NCBI GenBank assembly: GCA_035570275.1
Contig: DATMNI010000108.1
Coordinates: 62,001 to 126,000, forward strand
DNA: 64,000 nucleotides
Source: DATMNI01 sp035570275
GTDB lineage: Bacteria; Acidobacteriota; Terriglobia; Bryobacterales; Bryobacteraceae
Reading direction: 5' to 3'
A program made the position numbers and the translations under genes. Shown one piece after another: positions 27,167 to 36,800 of the stretch. A model generated the notes under the pieces. That model worked only from the letters and a program-made list of their open reading frames with translations, searched no databases and was not told the DNA's origin. Position 1 is the first letter of the stretch. Every line of letters starts with the position of its first letter.

Positions 27167-27595
27167 GAAAAAGACAGGATTTCACGCAAAGCCGCGAAGC
27201 CGCAAAGAAGCCGCAAAGGAAGAGGGATAAGCGAAGTTAACGTGACCCGGAATCCACTGGCGAAACAGATTGTGGATGCAGCCTATCGAGTCCATACCAC
27301 TCTGGGGCCGGACCTGCTGATGTCGGTCTATGAATTGGCCCTGGCATACGAACTGGAACACCGGCAGGCTGCTCGCGATGCGTCAGCACCTGGTTCCCCT
27401 GGTGTATCGCGATGTCCACATGGAAGTGGGATTTCGGGCAGGCCGCCCATCTTCGGCCAGCCAACAAGCGTTTGGGCATACTGACAAACCTGAAAGTGGC
27501 TGGTGATCAAGGACGGCATCACGCGCGTCGCTAACGGACTCGCCGAGCAGTCTTCTTTGCGCCTTTGCGGCTTGGCGTGAAATCTTGCCTTTTTG
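27167..27595. mobile_element. Inverted-repeat-bounded element carrying a broken GxxExxY gene
   Basis: The left arm 27167-27209 and right arm 27553-27595 are inverted copies of a 43-bp sequence, differing at only about six positions (core GATTTCACGCCAAGCCGC). The 429-bp interval they bound contains the remains of one GxxExxY-family gene and nothing else. The right arm overlaps the end of that gene. The layout resembles a small transposable or transferable cassette, but no transposase or target-site duplication is visible. Confidence 0.7.
27242..27581 (+). pseudogene. GxxExxY family protein, frameshifted
   Basis: The GTG at 27242 opens with the family's usual N-terminus (TRNPLAKQIVDAAYRVHTTL, then GPDLLMSVYE in place of GxxLExxYE). 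After ~40 codons the frame is lost. LVPLVYRDVHMEVGFRAG continues in another frame near 27390-27440, and VIKDGITRVANGLAEQSS in a third near 27503-27560. At least two indels are needed, and the middle part with the conserved KVIVELK region is missing or scrambled. The start of the GxxExxY motif itself is altered (Met for Glu). Family function is not established. Confidence 0.82.
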
Positions 27596-28116
27596 ACTCC
27601 CACGCTCCAAGCCGATTCCCCTTAACGCTAAACGCCGATTGTCCAAGCTTATTGTTTGACTCCGCCTAAGCTAATGAATCGCTCGGGATCAACGCGTCGC
27701 CCCAGGGTCTCGTCCTCCCAGGGTCTTTACCACGGAAGCACATACGTTTTCAGGTTCGGGAGAGACGCATGAATACCTGAGTATCCGCCGGCGTAATTTC
27801 CAGAGCCGTCAGGGTTTTCGCGCGGCCTGCGGCGCATGACGTCAGCATGCTCGCCACCGAACTCGAGACAGAGACGCGGTTGCGTGTCAGGCCGGAGCCG
27901 CCGCCATGGCGGAGAGACTCGCTGAGTTTCCAATGGTAACCCGTGCCAGCGCCCTGCGGCACCTGCACGCCGCCGAGTCTTCGCGCCGGGACACGTGCCG
28001 CCGGCCGAAGCCGGGACACGTGCCACGCCGTGCCCTGGATGACGCGCCTTGCGCCTGGCGTTGCCTGACTTGGCAGCCTTACCTGGTGACTTCACTGGCA
28101 GGCTTACTTGGTAACC
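27596..28116. other. Region without a convincing gene
   Basis: Contains a duplicated CCCAGGGTCT around 27700-27725, two copies of GCCGGGACACGTGCC near 27987-28025, and the 13-bp array at 28066-28129. No gene supported. Confidence 0.5.
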
Positions 28117-28129
28117 TTACTTGGTAACC
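28066..28129 (-). repeat. Tandem array, 13-bp unit x5, across a stop codon
   Basis: The last two units are identical (TTACTTGGTAACC on +). The TAA of the SGNH hydrolase (28117-28119) opens the final unit, so the protein ends VTK and the next unit repeats the same sequence beyond the stop. The earlier units (28066-28103) are more diverged. Confidence 0.88.
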
Positions 28130-29835
28130 CAGGCGAGCGACCCAGACTTACTGGTGCAGACTTTATAGACCGTAGTCGTAGTCGTGACGTCGAACCATGT
28201 GCGGCCCACGGCGGTACAGCCCGGATCGGTAGCCTGCACGAACGGTCCCGAGCCGGGGGCCCGCAGCGCCATGACGTTGATGGCCGCACTGAACGCATCT
28301 GCCAGAGCTTTGCCGCCGTTCGTGGTGGGGTGGATGCCATCCCCCTGGAAGCACGTGCCTCCGTTGCACGCGGTTGGCCGAGCCGTGTTGTTGTAAGCCA
28401 GGTCGGCATAAAGTCCAGGAAGCGTGACTGGGTCGATGACACCATCCGCAAAGGCCGGCCAGTTGGCCATGATCAGCGCGTTATAGCTATTCTTCAGGCT
28501 GTCCATCGTCGCGGCGCCAAACCCGGCGCCGGTGCGTGAGATCATCGGCACTACTAGCACTTGATACCCGGTTTTCTTCGCCATGCGGCACATGGCCACC
28601 AGGTGATCGAAGGTGGAAGCCGGCCCCGATGAAACCAGCATATCGTTGGTGCCGGCGAAAATGATGGCGACGTTGCGCTTGGCTTGCGGAGTATAGACCG
28701 CGGCCAGTTCTGCTCCGGCAGTATCGATCATGGACAGGGTGCCGCTGAAGATCGACATTCCAGCTACTCCAAGAATGTACGGCGTGGCGAAGGTATCCGT
28801 AAGTCCGGAAAGCTGTGAGCATGGCGGAATAGCGCCGCCCAGCCCCTTGGTAATCGAGTCCCCGATGCAATTGATGGTGCTGTTGTAGGCGCCGTTGGCG
28901 GGTGCGGCGATCGCCACACCGCGCCGGGAGAGCACCGCGTTCACGGCCTGGTAATTCGCCAGCACTTCAGCCGATGTCAGGGCAACCGAATAAAAAGCGG
29001 CATAGTGGATGGTAATGGCGGCGTAAATCCCGTAGCCTGAGCCGCCTGCCAGCGATAGTGTCCCCACCCTGGGGGTGGCGATGTTGCCCTTTTGGGATTT
29101 GTATTGCGCGGCCTCCACGCCATTCACGTACAGGTGGTCCGCGGAAGCATCCAGCACGACGCACACGTGCGCCGCCCCAAGCGGCTCGTTAATCGCGCCG
29201 ATCGTCTGCGCGGCGTCATTCATGAATAGCGCCGGAGTGGTATTCACGACGCTCGAAGAGCCGTCTTTCGAAAACAGATGGAAGCCCAGTTTGGTCGATG
29301 CGGCGACCAGCGGCTGGTATTGCCCGGTAGCACCGGTGTTATTCGTGGGGGGAGAAAAATACACGCACGCCGAGGTGACATTCGCTGTCAGTCCCGCCGG
29401 CAAGTCCACCCGTTGCGTGCTGCCGTTGAAGGCCACCCCAGAGAGTCCGATAGCGGGCACGGCCACCAGCGTCCCATCGTTGCCGTTTCCGCTCGAATCC
29501 GGCAGCAGAGTCCCGGTAGCGTCGTTCATGCGGTACTCGGCCATGATGCCGCGGCGGACAAGTCCGGTTGCGCCGTCCGCGGCACTGCTCTGCAGGCTAC
29601 CGGCCGACGCATTACCGCTGGCGTCCACGGTATTCACATCGCCCCAGACATTCGCGGCGATGCACCGCCGCAGCTTTCCCGTGGTGGTATTCAAGTAGGC
29701 TTCGCCGATGCCGCAAAGCCCCGGTTCCAGGGCCCGCGGCTTGTTGGGGACAGTCGTTTCCGCTTGGGAGGAATCGCGGGTTCCCTGAGCGGCGAGCGGC
29801 CACCCCAGGAGAGTCAAGAAAATCAGAAGTCTCAT
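28117..29835 (-). CDS. Secreted SGNH/GDSL hydrolase with LamG-like domain
   Basis: About 572 residues from the ATG at 29835, chosen because it gives a clean signal peptide (MRLLIFLTLLGWPLAAQG) with AAGG upstream. Residues ~120-300 fit a concanavalin/LamG-type jelly roll (MAEYRMNDATGTLLPDSSGN, HLYVNGVEAAQY), probably binding carbohydrate. The SGNH esterase domain follows: block I is NCIGDSITKG with the nucleophile Ser, block III is FAGTNDML, and block V is GDGIHPTTNGG with the catalytic Asp-His. It is likely a deacetylase or esterase acting on polysaccharide. The C-terminal ~40 residues are short and cysteine-containing, and the stop codon sits in a 13-bp array. Confidence 0.88.
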   Translation of the reverse strand: MRLLIFLTLLGWPLAAQGTRDSSQAETTVPNKPRALEPGLCGIGEAYLNTTTGKLRRCIAANVWGDVNTVDASGNASAGSLQSSAADGATGLVRRGIMAEYRMNDATGTLLPDSSGNGNDGTLVAVPAIGLSGVAFNGSTQRVDLPAGLTANVTSACVYFSPPTNNTGATGQYQPLVAASTKLGFHLFSKDGSSSVVNTTPALFMNDAAQTIGAINEPLGAAHVCVVLDASADHLYVNGVEAAQYKSQKGNIATPRVGTLSLAGGSGYGIYAAITIHYAAFYSVALTSAEVLANYQAVNAVLSRRGVAIAAPANGAYNSTINCIGDSITKGLGGAIPPCSQLSGLTDTFATPYILGVAGMSIFSGTLSMIDTAGAELAAVYTPQAKRNVAIIFAGTNDMLVSSGPASTFDHLVAMCRMAKKTGYQVLVVPMISRTGAGFGAATMDSLKNSYNALIMANWPAFADGVIDPVTLPGLYADLAYNNTARPTACNGGTCFQGDGIHPTTNGGKALADAFSAAINVMALRAPGSGPFVQATDPGCTAVGRTWFDVTTTTTVYKVCTSKSGSLAWVTK

Positions 29836-30135
29836 GATATTTACCTTTTTGATTCCGAACACTGCCGCCGCACGTTTCACACAGCGACTACCCCACCATC
29901 TCCGTCTCGTCGTAAATCCCGCTCACCGCGCCACCAGCGAAGGCCCTATCGCTGGCTTCGCGGCGGCCGCCAGAACGGCCCGCGCCGCCGCAGCCGTGAC
30001 CGCTCCCGTGCCCCATCGCCAATCGCCACCGCGGGCAATTAGATCGCGCCTAACATATAGGTCGCGCGTAACATATAGATCGCGCCTAACATATTGGGCT
30101 CGGGTATTCCCCACCATCCCGTGGACGCTGGATTG
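29836..30135. other. 300-bp intergenic region with an 18-bp array
   Basis: Holds the array at 30041-30094; otherwise nothing recognised. Expected to contain the promoter of the SGNH hydrolase. Confidence 0.5.
30041..30094. repeat. Tandem array, 18-bp unit x3
   Basis: Units AGATCGCGCCTAACATAT, AGGTCGCGCGTAACATAT and AGATCGCGCCTAACATAT. The first and third are identical. Confidence 0.92.
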
Positions 30136-30459
30136 TCAGTTCACCCGCCCCATGCCCGAGCCCGACATCCGCCGGAGCACACAATCACCGCCGGCGGCAC
30201 ATCGGGCGCCTTCCAGCTCGCGCGACGCCTCTACCTCGCCGATCATTACCGGTGCGACCTGGAAGAGGTCCAGTCCTTTTTCCAGGTCCAGGATAAACTC
30301 AAAGGTGACCACAACACCCATCTCCGAGGTCCATTGGTCGCGAATGAGCCGGTACTCTATGGCATCATCGACACCCGCTACCGCGGCGCGCACGGTGCCG
30401 CCCTGCAGTCGGTGAATTACACCCTGTACATACGAACCGTCGGAATAGCGAATGACCAT
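30136..30459 (-). CDS. Small hypothetical protein
   Basis: Unrecognised 107-residue protein. The sequence reads like a compact beta-rich domain (VIRYSDGSYVQGVIHRLQGG, then AIEYRLIRDQWTSEMGVVVT), and its composition is more protein-like than the competing plus-strand frame. The start at 30459 has only a weak GGGG/CAGG-like upstream sequence. Stand-alone. Moderately confident that this strand is the coding one. Confidence 0.55.
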   Translation of the reverse strand: MVIRYSDGSYVQGVIHRLQGGTVRAAVAGVDDAIEYRLIRDQWTSEMGVVVTFEFILDLEKGLDLFQVAPVMIGEVEASRELEGARCAAGGDCVLRRMSGSGMGRVN

Positions 30460-31256
30460 TACCTGAGCCCCTGATACTTACACTCGATCAATAGTCTACC
30501 CGCCATTTCCCGGATGATCAATGCGCGGTTTGCGAAGAAGTGGTAAATAATGGCGAGGCGCATCAATGCAGGCAATAGGAGGCGGACTCGGGCTCCGGAC
30601 GCTGGAGCCACCCAGGATCTCCCGGCCGGGAATTACGGGAATTACCGGCTTATTGCGCGACCGGCGCGGGCGTACGCTCAATCCCAGGATGATCGTCTCG
30701 GAAGGCCGTAAGCGGAGGGAACGAATGAATAGGAACACCGGCGATCGAGGTAAGAAGCAGCCCGGAATTGGCAGCAATATTGCCGCTGCCAGCGATGCGC
30801 CGCATGCGTCGATAACGCGCGATGGGAACTCATATTCCGGGCAAAATTCGCGGATCCTCTCTATTACAACCGGAACCAGGTCCGCAATTCCTCACCGCTG
30901 ACCGACCTGTGAGTTTGAGCCGCGCTCCCGTCGAACGGCTACTTCACATCCCCGAAGGACAAACATAGTTACGCTCCTAAGACACTCACCCTGGCGATTC
31001 ACCTGGCGATTCACCCTGGCGGATGAACCTTTCTCTCCGGGTCGAAATGCGAATTGCGTGATTTCGTCCATCGGAATTGCGGGAAACCACCCTTCCGGGT
31101 TCATCGACCAAGGCTGTAAGCTAATCCGTGACACTCAAGGAACCGCCGTACGCAACTGAGGTTGAAAAGGTCCGGCTCAGGCGCGCCGGCACCTGCGTCG
31201 TTGACGTTTGCGGGGCGGCCCGGAATTGAGCTGAGACCGGTTTAAGGGGACAGACG
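30460..31256. other. 0.8-kb region without a convincing gene
   Basis: Short frames on both strands have no domain or ribosome binding site. A two-and-a-half-unit array (CCTGGCGATTCA, 12-13 bp) lies at 30991-31024. Confidence 0.45.
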
Positions 31257-31472
31257 ATGAGCACGACTAGAGAGAGACTCGAAAAAGGCGCTGCCATGCT
31301 GGCCCGGCTGGACGAGAGGCGGCGCGAGACTCGCTTCCCGCGCTGGGGATACGACACGGAGTATCTGATCATCTCGGAGGAACTGCGCCAGATCGAGAAG
31401 GATATGCTTAACGAGCCCTGCGATCCGCCTCCCAACCCGGCCGCTCCGCGGCGGCCCCAGTGGAAACCCTAA
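31257..31472 (+). CDS. Small hypothetical charged protein
   Basis: Unrecognised, 71 residues. The ATG at 31257 follows AAGGGGA at a good distance (~8 bp). The protein is highly charged and helical (RERLEKGAAMLARLDERRRE), with a proline-rich C-terminal tail. No signal peptide or motif. About 100 bp separate it from the M15 peptidase gene on the same strand. Confidence 0.6.
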   Translation: MSTTRERLEKGAAMLARLDERRRETRFPRWGYDTEYLIISEELRQIEKDMLNEPCDPPPNPAAPRRPQWKP

Positions 31473-31569
31473 CCAGTTCCAGGCAGTTGTCAGGTGGTTG
31501 TGCCAGGCGTGAGAGCTGACTAACTGCTAGTTATGTGGCGTTTATGTGCTGTTAAGCGCTGGTTAAGCT

Positions 31570-32202
31570 ATGAAAACAATTGCCAGAACGATTTTGGTCT
31601 TAGGCGTTGCCGTAGGAGCAGTTTTGATTGGCGCGTCCGGCAGCACCGTGGCCGGGTCGGCGGGCCGGCTTACCGACAGCCAGCGGCAGATGACGAATGA
31701 CGGCCGGCTTGCCGAATGCGATGCGAGCTTCGCCGCCAGTGTGCGAGCCGTTATCCACGACCTGGAAAGTTGCGGATTCAAGCCCTGGGTGGCCGAAAGC
31801 TGGCGTTCCCGGGAGGATCAGGCGCAGGCCTTCACGTTAGGGCACAGCAAAGTCAAGTTCGGATTTCATAATGTAGTTGGATCGCGCCGGGAACCACGGG
31901 CATATGCCGTGGATCTGATCGACATTCCAGGGGCCGACGCTCCTTCGCAGGAATACGCCCTCCGGCTTTCTTCCCTGGCGCATCGCTACAAGCTGCATAC
32001 GGGCATCCTATGGGGGCTCAGCAATCAGGAGCGTGGGGTGGTTGGGAAGGCGCTCGACGCACCTCGGTTTTTCCGAACAATCAAGATCGGATGGGATCCC
32101 TGCCATCTCGAACCAGCCGATCAGTCCCTTTCCCAAATCCTGAAAGATATCGCTCAATTAGGTCCGCTGACGGCATCGCCGACTGCGGTCCTATCGCCGT
32201 AA
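31570..32202 (+). CDS. Secreted M15-family (VanY/endolysin-like) peptidase
   Basis: 210 residues with a signal peptide (KTIARTILVLGVAVGAVLIG). The likely zinc ligands of the M15 fold are visible: His in KFGFHNVVGS, Asp in AYAVDLIDIP, and His in WDPCHLEP. Arg in ESWRSREDQAQAF is the usual substrate-binding position. Expected to cut peptidoglycan peptides (D-Ala-D-Ala or L-Ala-D-Glu type) outside the membrane. Compared with textbook members the spacing between the first His and Asp is long, so exact specificity is unclear. Confidence 0.78.
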   Translation: MKTIARTILVLGVAVGAVLIGASGSTVAGSAGRLTDSQRQMTNDGRLAECDASFAASVRAVIHDLESCGFKPWVAESWRSREDQAQAFTLGHSKVKFGFHNVVGSRREPRAYAVDLIDIPGADAPSQEYALRLSSLAHRYKLHTGILWGLSNQERGVVGKALDAPRFFRTIKIGWDPCHLEPADQSLSQILKDIAQLGPLTASPTAVLSP

Positions 32203-32807
32203 ACAACTAGTCCCAAAGCAGTTAACCTATGGAGCGGCGGGTAATACCAGTACTGGAAGTCCTATCGCGCATGGTCGATTTCAGTAAAAATCATCCTATA
32301 GGCGATGATTTTCTTCCTCCATGTCACCGACACTGATCAGCGCCGACGCGGGCCGGTTCCGGGTCAACCCGACGGTTCATCGTGATTCGCCGGCGAAGAC
32401 GCCGTAAGACCGGCATTCCGTTCTGGGTTCCTGGCGCGATTGGCGTCGCCATGGCGTCGGCGTATTGGGCCATTCCTCCGATACCGCGCGCCGCGCATTC
32501 TGTCGCGCCGCCTGAGCCGTCTTTCAGCGAAGAGACGCTGTTAATGCCGCCGTTTCATACACATCCAAATCCGTAGTGACCGGAAACTCGCGGCCGTCGC
32601 GCCACTCCCAGATGCCGGTTCCGCTGAGCCGGTTTCCACGAGCCGGTTCCACGGAGCCGGTTCCCTTGAGCCGATTGCTTGGAGTCAGTAGAAATCCCGG
32701 GCGGCCATCGGGTCGTGACCTGTGCTCAGCGATGAAGTCTTTACGCGATATTTACAAGTATTACATTGCGGAAGATCCAACTAAACGCTGCTCTTTTCAG
32801 GAATACG
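32203..32807. other. 0.6-kb region with a 14-bp array
   Basis: A 64-codon frame at 32382-32576 starts GTG and has a basic N-terminus plus hydrophobic stretch, but support is weak. The array at 32612-32681 is the only clear structure. An AT-containing stretch near 32730-32770 may hold the promoter of the next gene. Confidence 0.45.
32612..32681. repeat. Tandem array, 14-bp unit x5
   Basis: Five contiguous 14-bp units of the type GAGCCGGTTCCACG with drift at both ends. Confidence 0.9.
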
Positions 32808-33821
32808 ATGCTAAGCCAGTTCACCCTAGAATGCAACAATCCACATGCCGGAAACCGTAAGACGCCGGCATGCGGAAGAATCGTCCTGTGCGCCCTGCTC
32901 CTCGCCGGGAGCGCGGCGGCGCAAATGAAGTCGAATACCATCACCGAGCCGGTTCTGGGATCGGTGTTTGATGCGCAGACCAAGACCATCCGCGTCCTCA
33001 TGGGCATTCCGGCCGCGGCGCGAGTGGGCGATTCGATGGACACGGGAACGCCGCTGGTCGCGGTGGCGATTTCCTCCCAGCGGGCATATGCCCTTGCCGT
33101 GGAGGCGGGCACTGGCGCAGCCCTGCTGGTTTCGCAGTCGGGACGGCAAGTGTTGCCCGGCGTTCGGGCTGGCGCCTTGCAGACGGCAGTGAGCCCGCGC
33201 GGCACCGCGGCAGCCCTCTATTTCGGCGATTCGGGCAAGGCCTTGATTCTGACCGGAATGCCCGACGCTCCCCAGATCCTGCGGGAGGTGACGCTGGACG
33301 GGCCGCCTTCGGTGCTGGCCGTGAGCGACGATGGAGCCGGCCTGGCGGCTGTCGTGAGCCTCACCGCGAACAATGCCACGGTCTTCTCTTACACACCGCA
33401 AGGCCCAGGGCAGGCCCTGCTCAGCGCCAACCGGTTCCCTTCGCTGGAATTTGTGCCCGGCAGCCCGACCCTTTTGATGGCGACCGATACCGCGGTCTAT
33501 CTGTATCAAGCCAGCCAGGGGCTGCAGTTGCTTACCGATCAGCGCGACGGTATCGCGGCCGTGGTGGGCGCCGCCGCATCAGGCGATGGAACGCAGGTCT
33601 TCATTGCCATGCAATCGGGCCAGGTGGCGGTTCGCGATGTGGCGGCTGCGACGCAGACGATGCTCTCGTGTTCCTGCGTGCCGGCCGGGATGTGGAGGTT
33701 GCGGGGGAAAGCGGTCTTTCGACTAAACGAACTGGGCGACGGGCCAGTTTGGCTGGTGGACGGCGGCGCGGCCGAACCGCGCATCTTGTTTGTTGCCGTG
33801 CCCGCTGGAGATAACCAATGA
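32808..33821 (+). CDS. Secreted beta-propeller-like protein
   Basis: About 337 residues from the ATG at 32808 (AGGA 6 bp upstream); a TTG at 32766 would lengthen it. An uncleaved N-terminal extension precedes a hydrophobic segment (GRIVLCALLLAGSAAAQ). The remainder is repeated four-stranded-looking blocks (VLGSVFDAQTKTIRVLMG, AVSPRGTAAALYFGDSGKAL, LAVSDDGAGLAAVVSL, AASGDGTQVFIAMQSGQVAV) typical of a seven-bladed propeller. No catalytic motif. The stop overlaps the start of the large TIG-repeat gene (ATGA), so the two form an operon. Confidence 0.75.
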   Translation: MLSQFTLECNNPHAGNRKTPACGRIVLCALLLAGSAAAQMKSNTITEPVLGSVFDAQTKTIRVLMGIPAAARVGDSMDTGTPLVAVAISSQRAYALAVEAGTGAALLVSQSGRQVLPGVRAGALQTAVSPRGTAAALYFGDSGKALILTGMPDAPQILREVTLDGPPSVLAVSDDGAGLAAVVSLTANNATVFSYTPQGPGQALLSANRFPSLEFVPGSPTLLMATDTAVYLYQASQGLQLLTDQRDGIAAVVGAAASGDGTQVFIAMQSGQVAVRDVAAATQTMLSCSCVPAGMWRLRGKAVFRLNELGDGPVWLVDGGAAEPRILFVAVPAGDNQ

Positions 33822-36800
33822 ATCGTTCCTTACTGCTCTTTCTTTTGCTGGGGGGCGCGATGGACTGCCGTTTGGCAGACGCCCAGAGCCCGCTCACGTG
33901 CTCTGTTAGCCCGAAACAGGCCGTGCCCACGGTGCGCGCGGAGGGGCTTACCGAACTGGTGGGCGACGTCCTCATTACCTGCACCGGCGGAACCCCGGTG
34001 AGTGCGGGCGCCGCCATCCCGGCGTTCGACATCAAGCTCTCGTTCAACGCCAACGTCACCTCGCGGATCGTCGGCATTGATGGCACGTCTTCGGAAGCGC
34101 TGTTGCTGCTGGACGAACCGGCGCCCGGCGCCCAGTTTCCGTGCGACCTGACCGGCGGCGTCTGCCCCGGTGTTGGGAACGGGAACGGGAACCTGACCGT
34201 CACCAGCTATTATGGCGGAGGTTCGCAAAACCGGAACATCTTTCAGGGTGTGGTGAGCGCGGGGACCGCGCTGGTGTGGAAGGCCGTTCCTTTCGACCCG
34301 CCCGGGGCGGGCCAGGTCCGCACTTTCCGCTTCACCAATATCCGGCTGGATGCGACATCCCTCCCCGGGGGCGCCGGGGCCTTAACAACGACGGGCATCA
34401 GCACCATCGGGACAATCCCGGTAACCAGCAATAGCGTGGATGGCTCCATCCTGGTGGCGACGGCACAGGCTTCACTGGTCGCGACGGTTCGCGATGCCGC
34501 CAACGCCGGAACATCCAGCGGAGAGACCGTGGAGGTGTCCGCGGCCGCCAACGTGGCTCGCCGCGTGGCGACCCTGCGCTTCGCGGGGGCATTCCCCGGA
34601 GCCGACAAGGCGCGCACGGCCGCGGCCTATTTTAATGCCGATACGTCGCCGGCGCCTGTCAGTCAGAACGTGCCCGGAGGCCCTTCAGGCACCGAGACCG
34701 GTTTCTACAACGCCACCTTTGGGACCACCCCAGGGGGGAACCTGGGAGCCGCGGGGCTGGCCGATTCCGGGACCCGTTATATGGCTGTGATCAACAATAT
34801 CCCCGACGGGTTCAACGTGTTCGTCGATGTGAACAACAGCACCGGCAGGACAGGGACCGGCCCGTCGGCTCGCCTGATCAACACCGATGCCACCGGCGCC
34901 GGACCGTTTGCGCCTGCCGCCGGGTCGGACAATAAAGTGCAGTTAGCCGTGAGCGGTGGAACCGCCATCGCGGTGTGGGAAGTGCTGCGCACCCAGCCCG
35001 TGGGAACGGGCCTCTACGACTTCGGCGTCTACCTTTCCTACCCGGCCAGTGGCAGCGCGGCCACAGCGCCCGCCCCCACCGGCATTCAGATGATGTTCGC
35101 GCCGACCGGGGGCCACGCCTCTCCGCCGACCGCTGCCATTCCGGTTTTCGATGGGACGGCGATCAATCAGAATCTCTTCACCTACACAGTGTCGGCGGAT
35201 GCCCCGGATCCGAACGCGCCGCCGGCGATGACGGTCTCACCGCAGAGCCTGTCTTTCACGTCTACGGTCGGCGGCCAGAATCCGCCGCCGCAATATCTGC
35301 AGATCATTTCTTCGAGCCAGCCGTTGGGCTTCAGTATTTCGTCGGGCGGCACCATTCCGTTGCAGCCGCTGCCGGCAATCGGCGTCGGGAACAAACTGGT
35401 GACCGTATCGATTGACCCCACGGGGTTGGCGGCCGGAGCATCGTACAACGACACACTTTCCGTGACGAATACGGTAGATGGCACCGTCATACCCGTGTCG
35501 GTGACCTACACGCTGAACCCAACGCCCCAGATCTTGACCCTGGGTGCGCCCTCCGTTCCGGCGGGTGGGCCGGACTTCACCCTGACCGTGAACGGCGCGA
35601 ACTTCACCGGCGCCTGCGCGATTCGCTGGAACGGCACGGTGGTTGCCACGACCTACGTCAGTGCCGTCCAGTTGACGGCGCAGATCCCAGCCGCCCTGAT
35701 TGCGGCGACGGGGTCGGCAGCCATCACCGTCAGCACACTGGATGGCGCGGTGTCCAACTCTACTTCGCTGTCCATCGAGACGTTTGCAATCAGCTCTCTT
35801 TTGCCGGCTGGCGGGTTCGCTGGAGATGCTGGATTTTCGCTGACTATCACCGGCAGCGGGTTCCCCACGGGCGCGACCGTGACGTTCGCCGGCACCGTCC
35901 TCCAGCCCAGTTCCGTTAGCTCCACCCAGATCACCGCGGACATTCCCGCCAGCCTGGTCGCGATACAAGGGGCGATCCCTGTCAGCGTGAGCAGTCCGGG
36001 GGGATCGGTTTCCAACTGGCTCTCCTATACGGTGGCGCCCATTTTTCTGACTCAGAGCGTCGTCCCCTCCGTGGTGATGGTGGGCGGGCCCTCATTTACA
36101 CTGGAAATATACGGCGCCGGGTTCATCGCCGGAACCACGGTGCAAGTAGGTTCGGCGCAGTTGCGGCCGAATTCGCTGGCCCCGGGCAGGATCGTCGTAA
36201 CGGTGCAAGCCGCCATGATCGCGCAAGCCGGCTCGCTGCCGATATCGGTGGTGCGGCCCGACCTTCTGCCGTCGAACGGCCTGACCCTGACGGTAAGCGC
36301 TTTGCCGGCAATCACGTCCCTGGACCCAGCTTCGGTAAATGCCAAGAGCCCGTCCTTCACGCTGACTGTGGCAGGCGTGGGCTTTATGCCGGGCGCGACC
36401 ATCCGGTGGAACGCGCAGGCGCTTCCGACCACGATGCTCAGCTCGATTCAGTTGACGGCCGTAGTGCCGGCGGACTTGGTTGCCTGGCTGGGCTCGGCGC
36501 TTATCGATGTATCCGTCGGCGGCAACGCGTTTTCGAGCGCGGCGATGATCCGGATCAACGCGCCTGGGCCTCCCACGCTCACCTCGGTCAGCCCGGCGAC
36601 GATTACGGTAGGAAGCGCGCCGATCAGCATCACTCTAACCGGCACCGGATTTAGCTCCGGCTGCGCGGTCGTGTTCACGCCGCCGTCGGCCGACCCGGTC
36701 CGCGTCGTAACCGATTCCTGTTCGCCCACACAGGTGGTGGTTCGCTTGCCGGGCAGCGTTCTTGGCACGGCCGGAACGGGCCAGATCCTGGTCACTAACC

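Noticed and set aside
30566..30901. 111-codon plus-strand frame upstream of the small charged protein
   Set aside because: No recognised domain or ribosome binding site; a minus-strand frame competes and composition is ambiguous.
32382..32576. 64-codon frame with basic N-terminus
   Set aside because: GTG start with no ribosome binding site, no conservation evidence available here; left out of the gene list.
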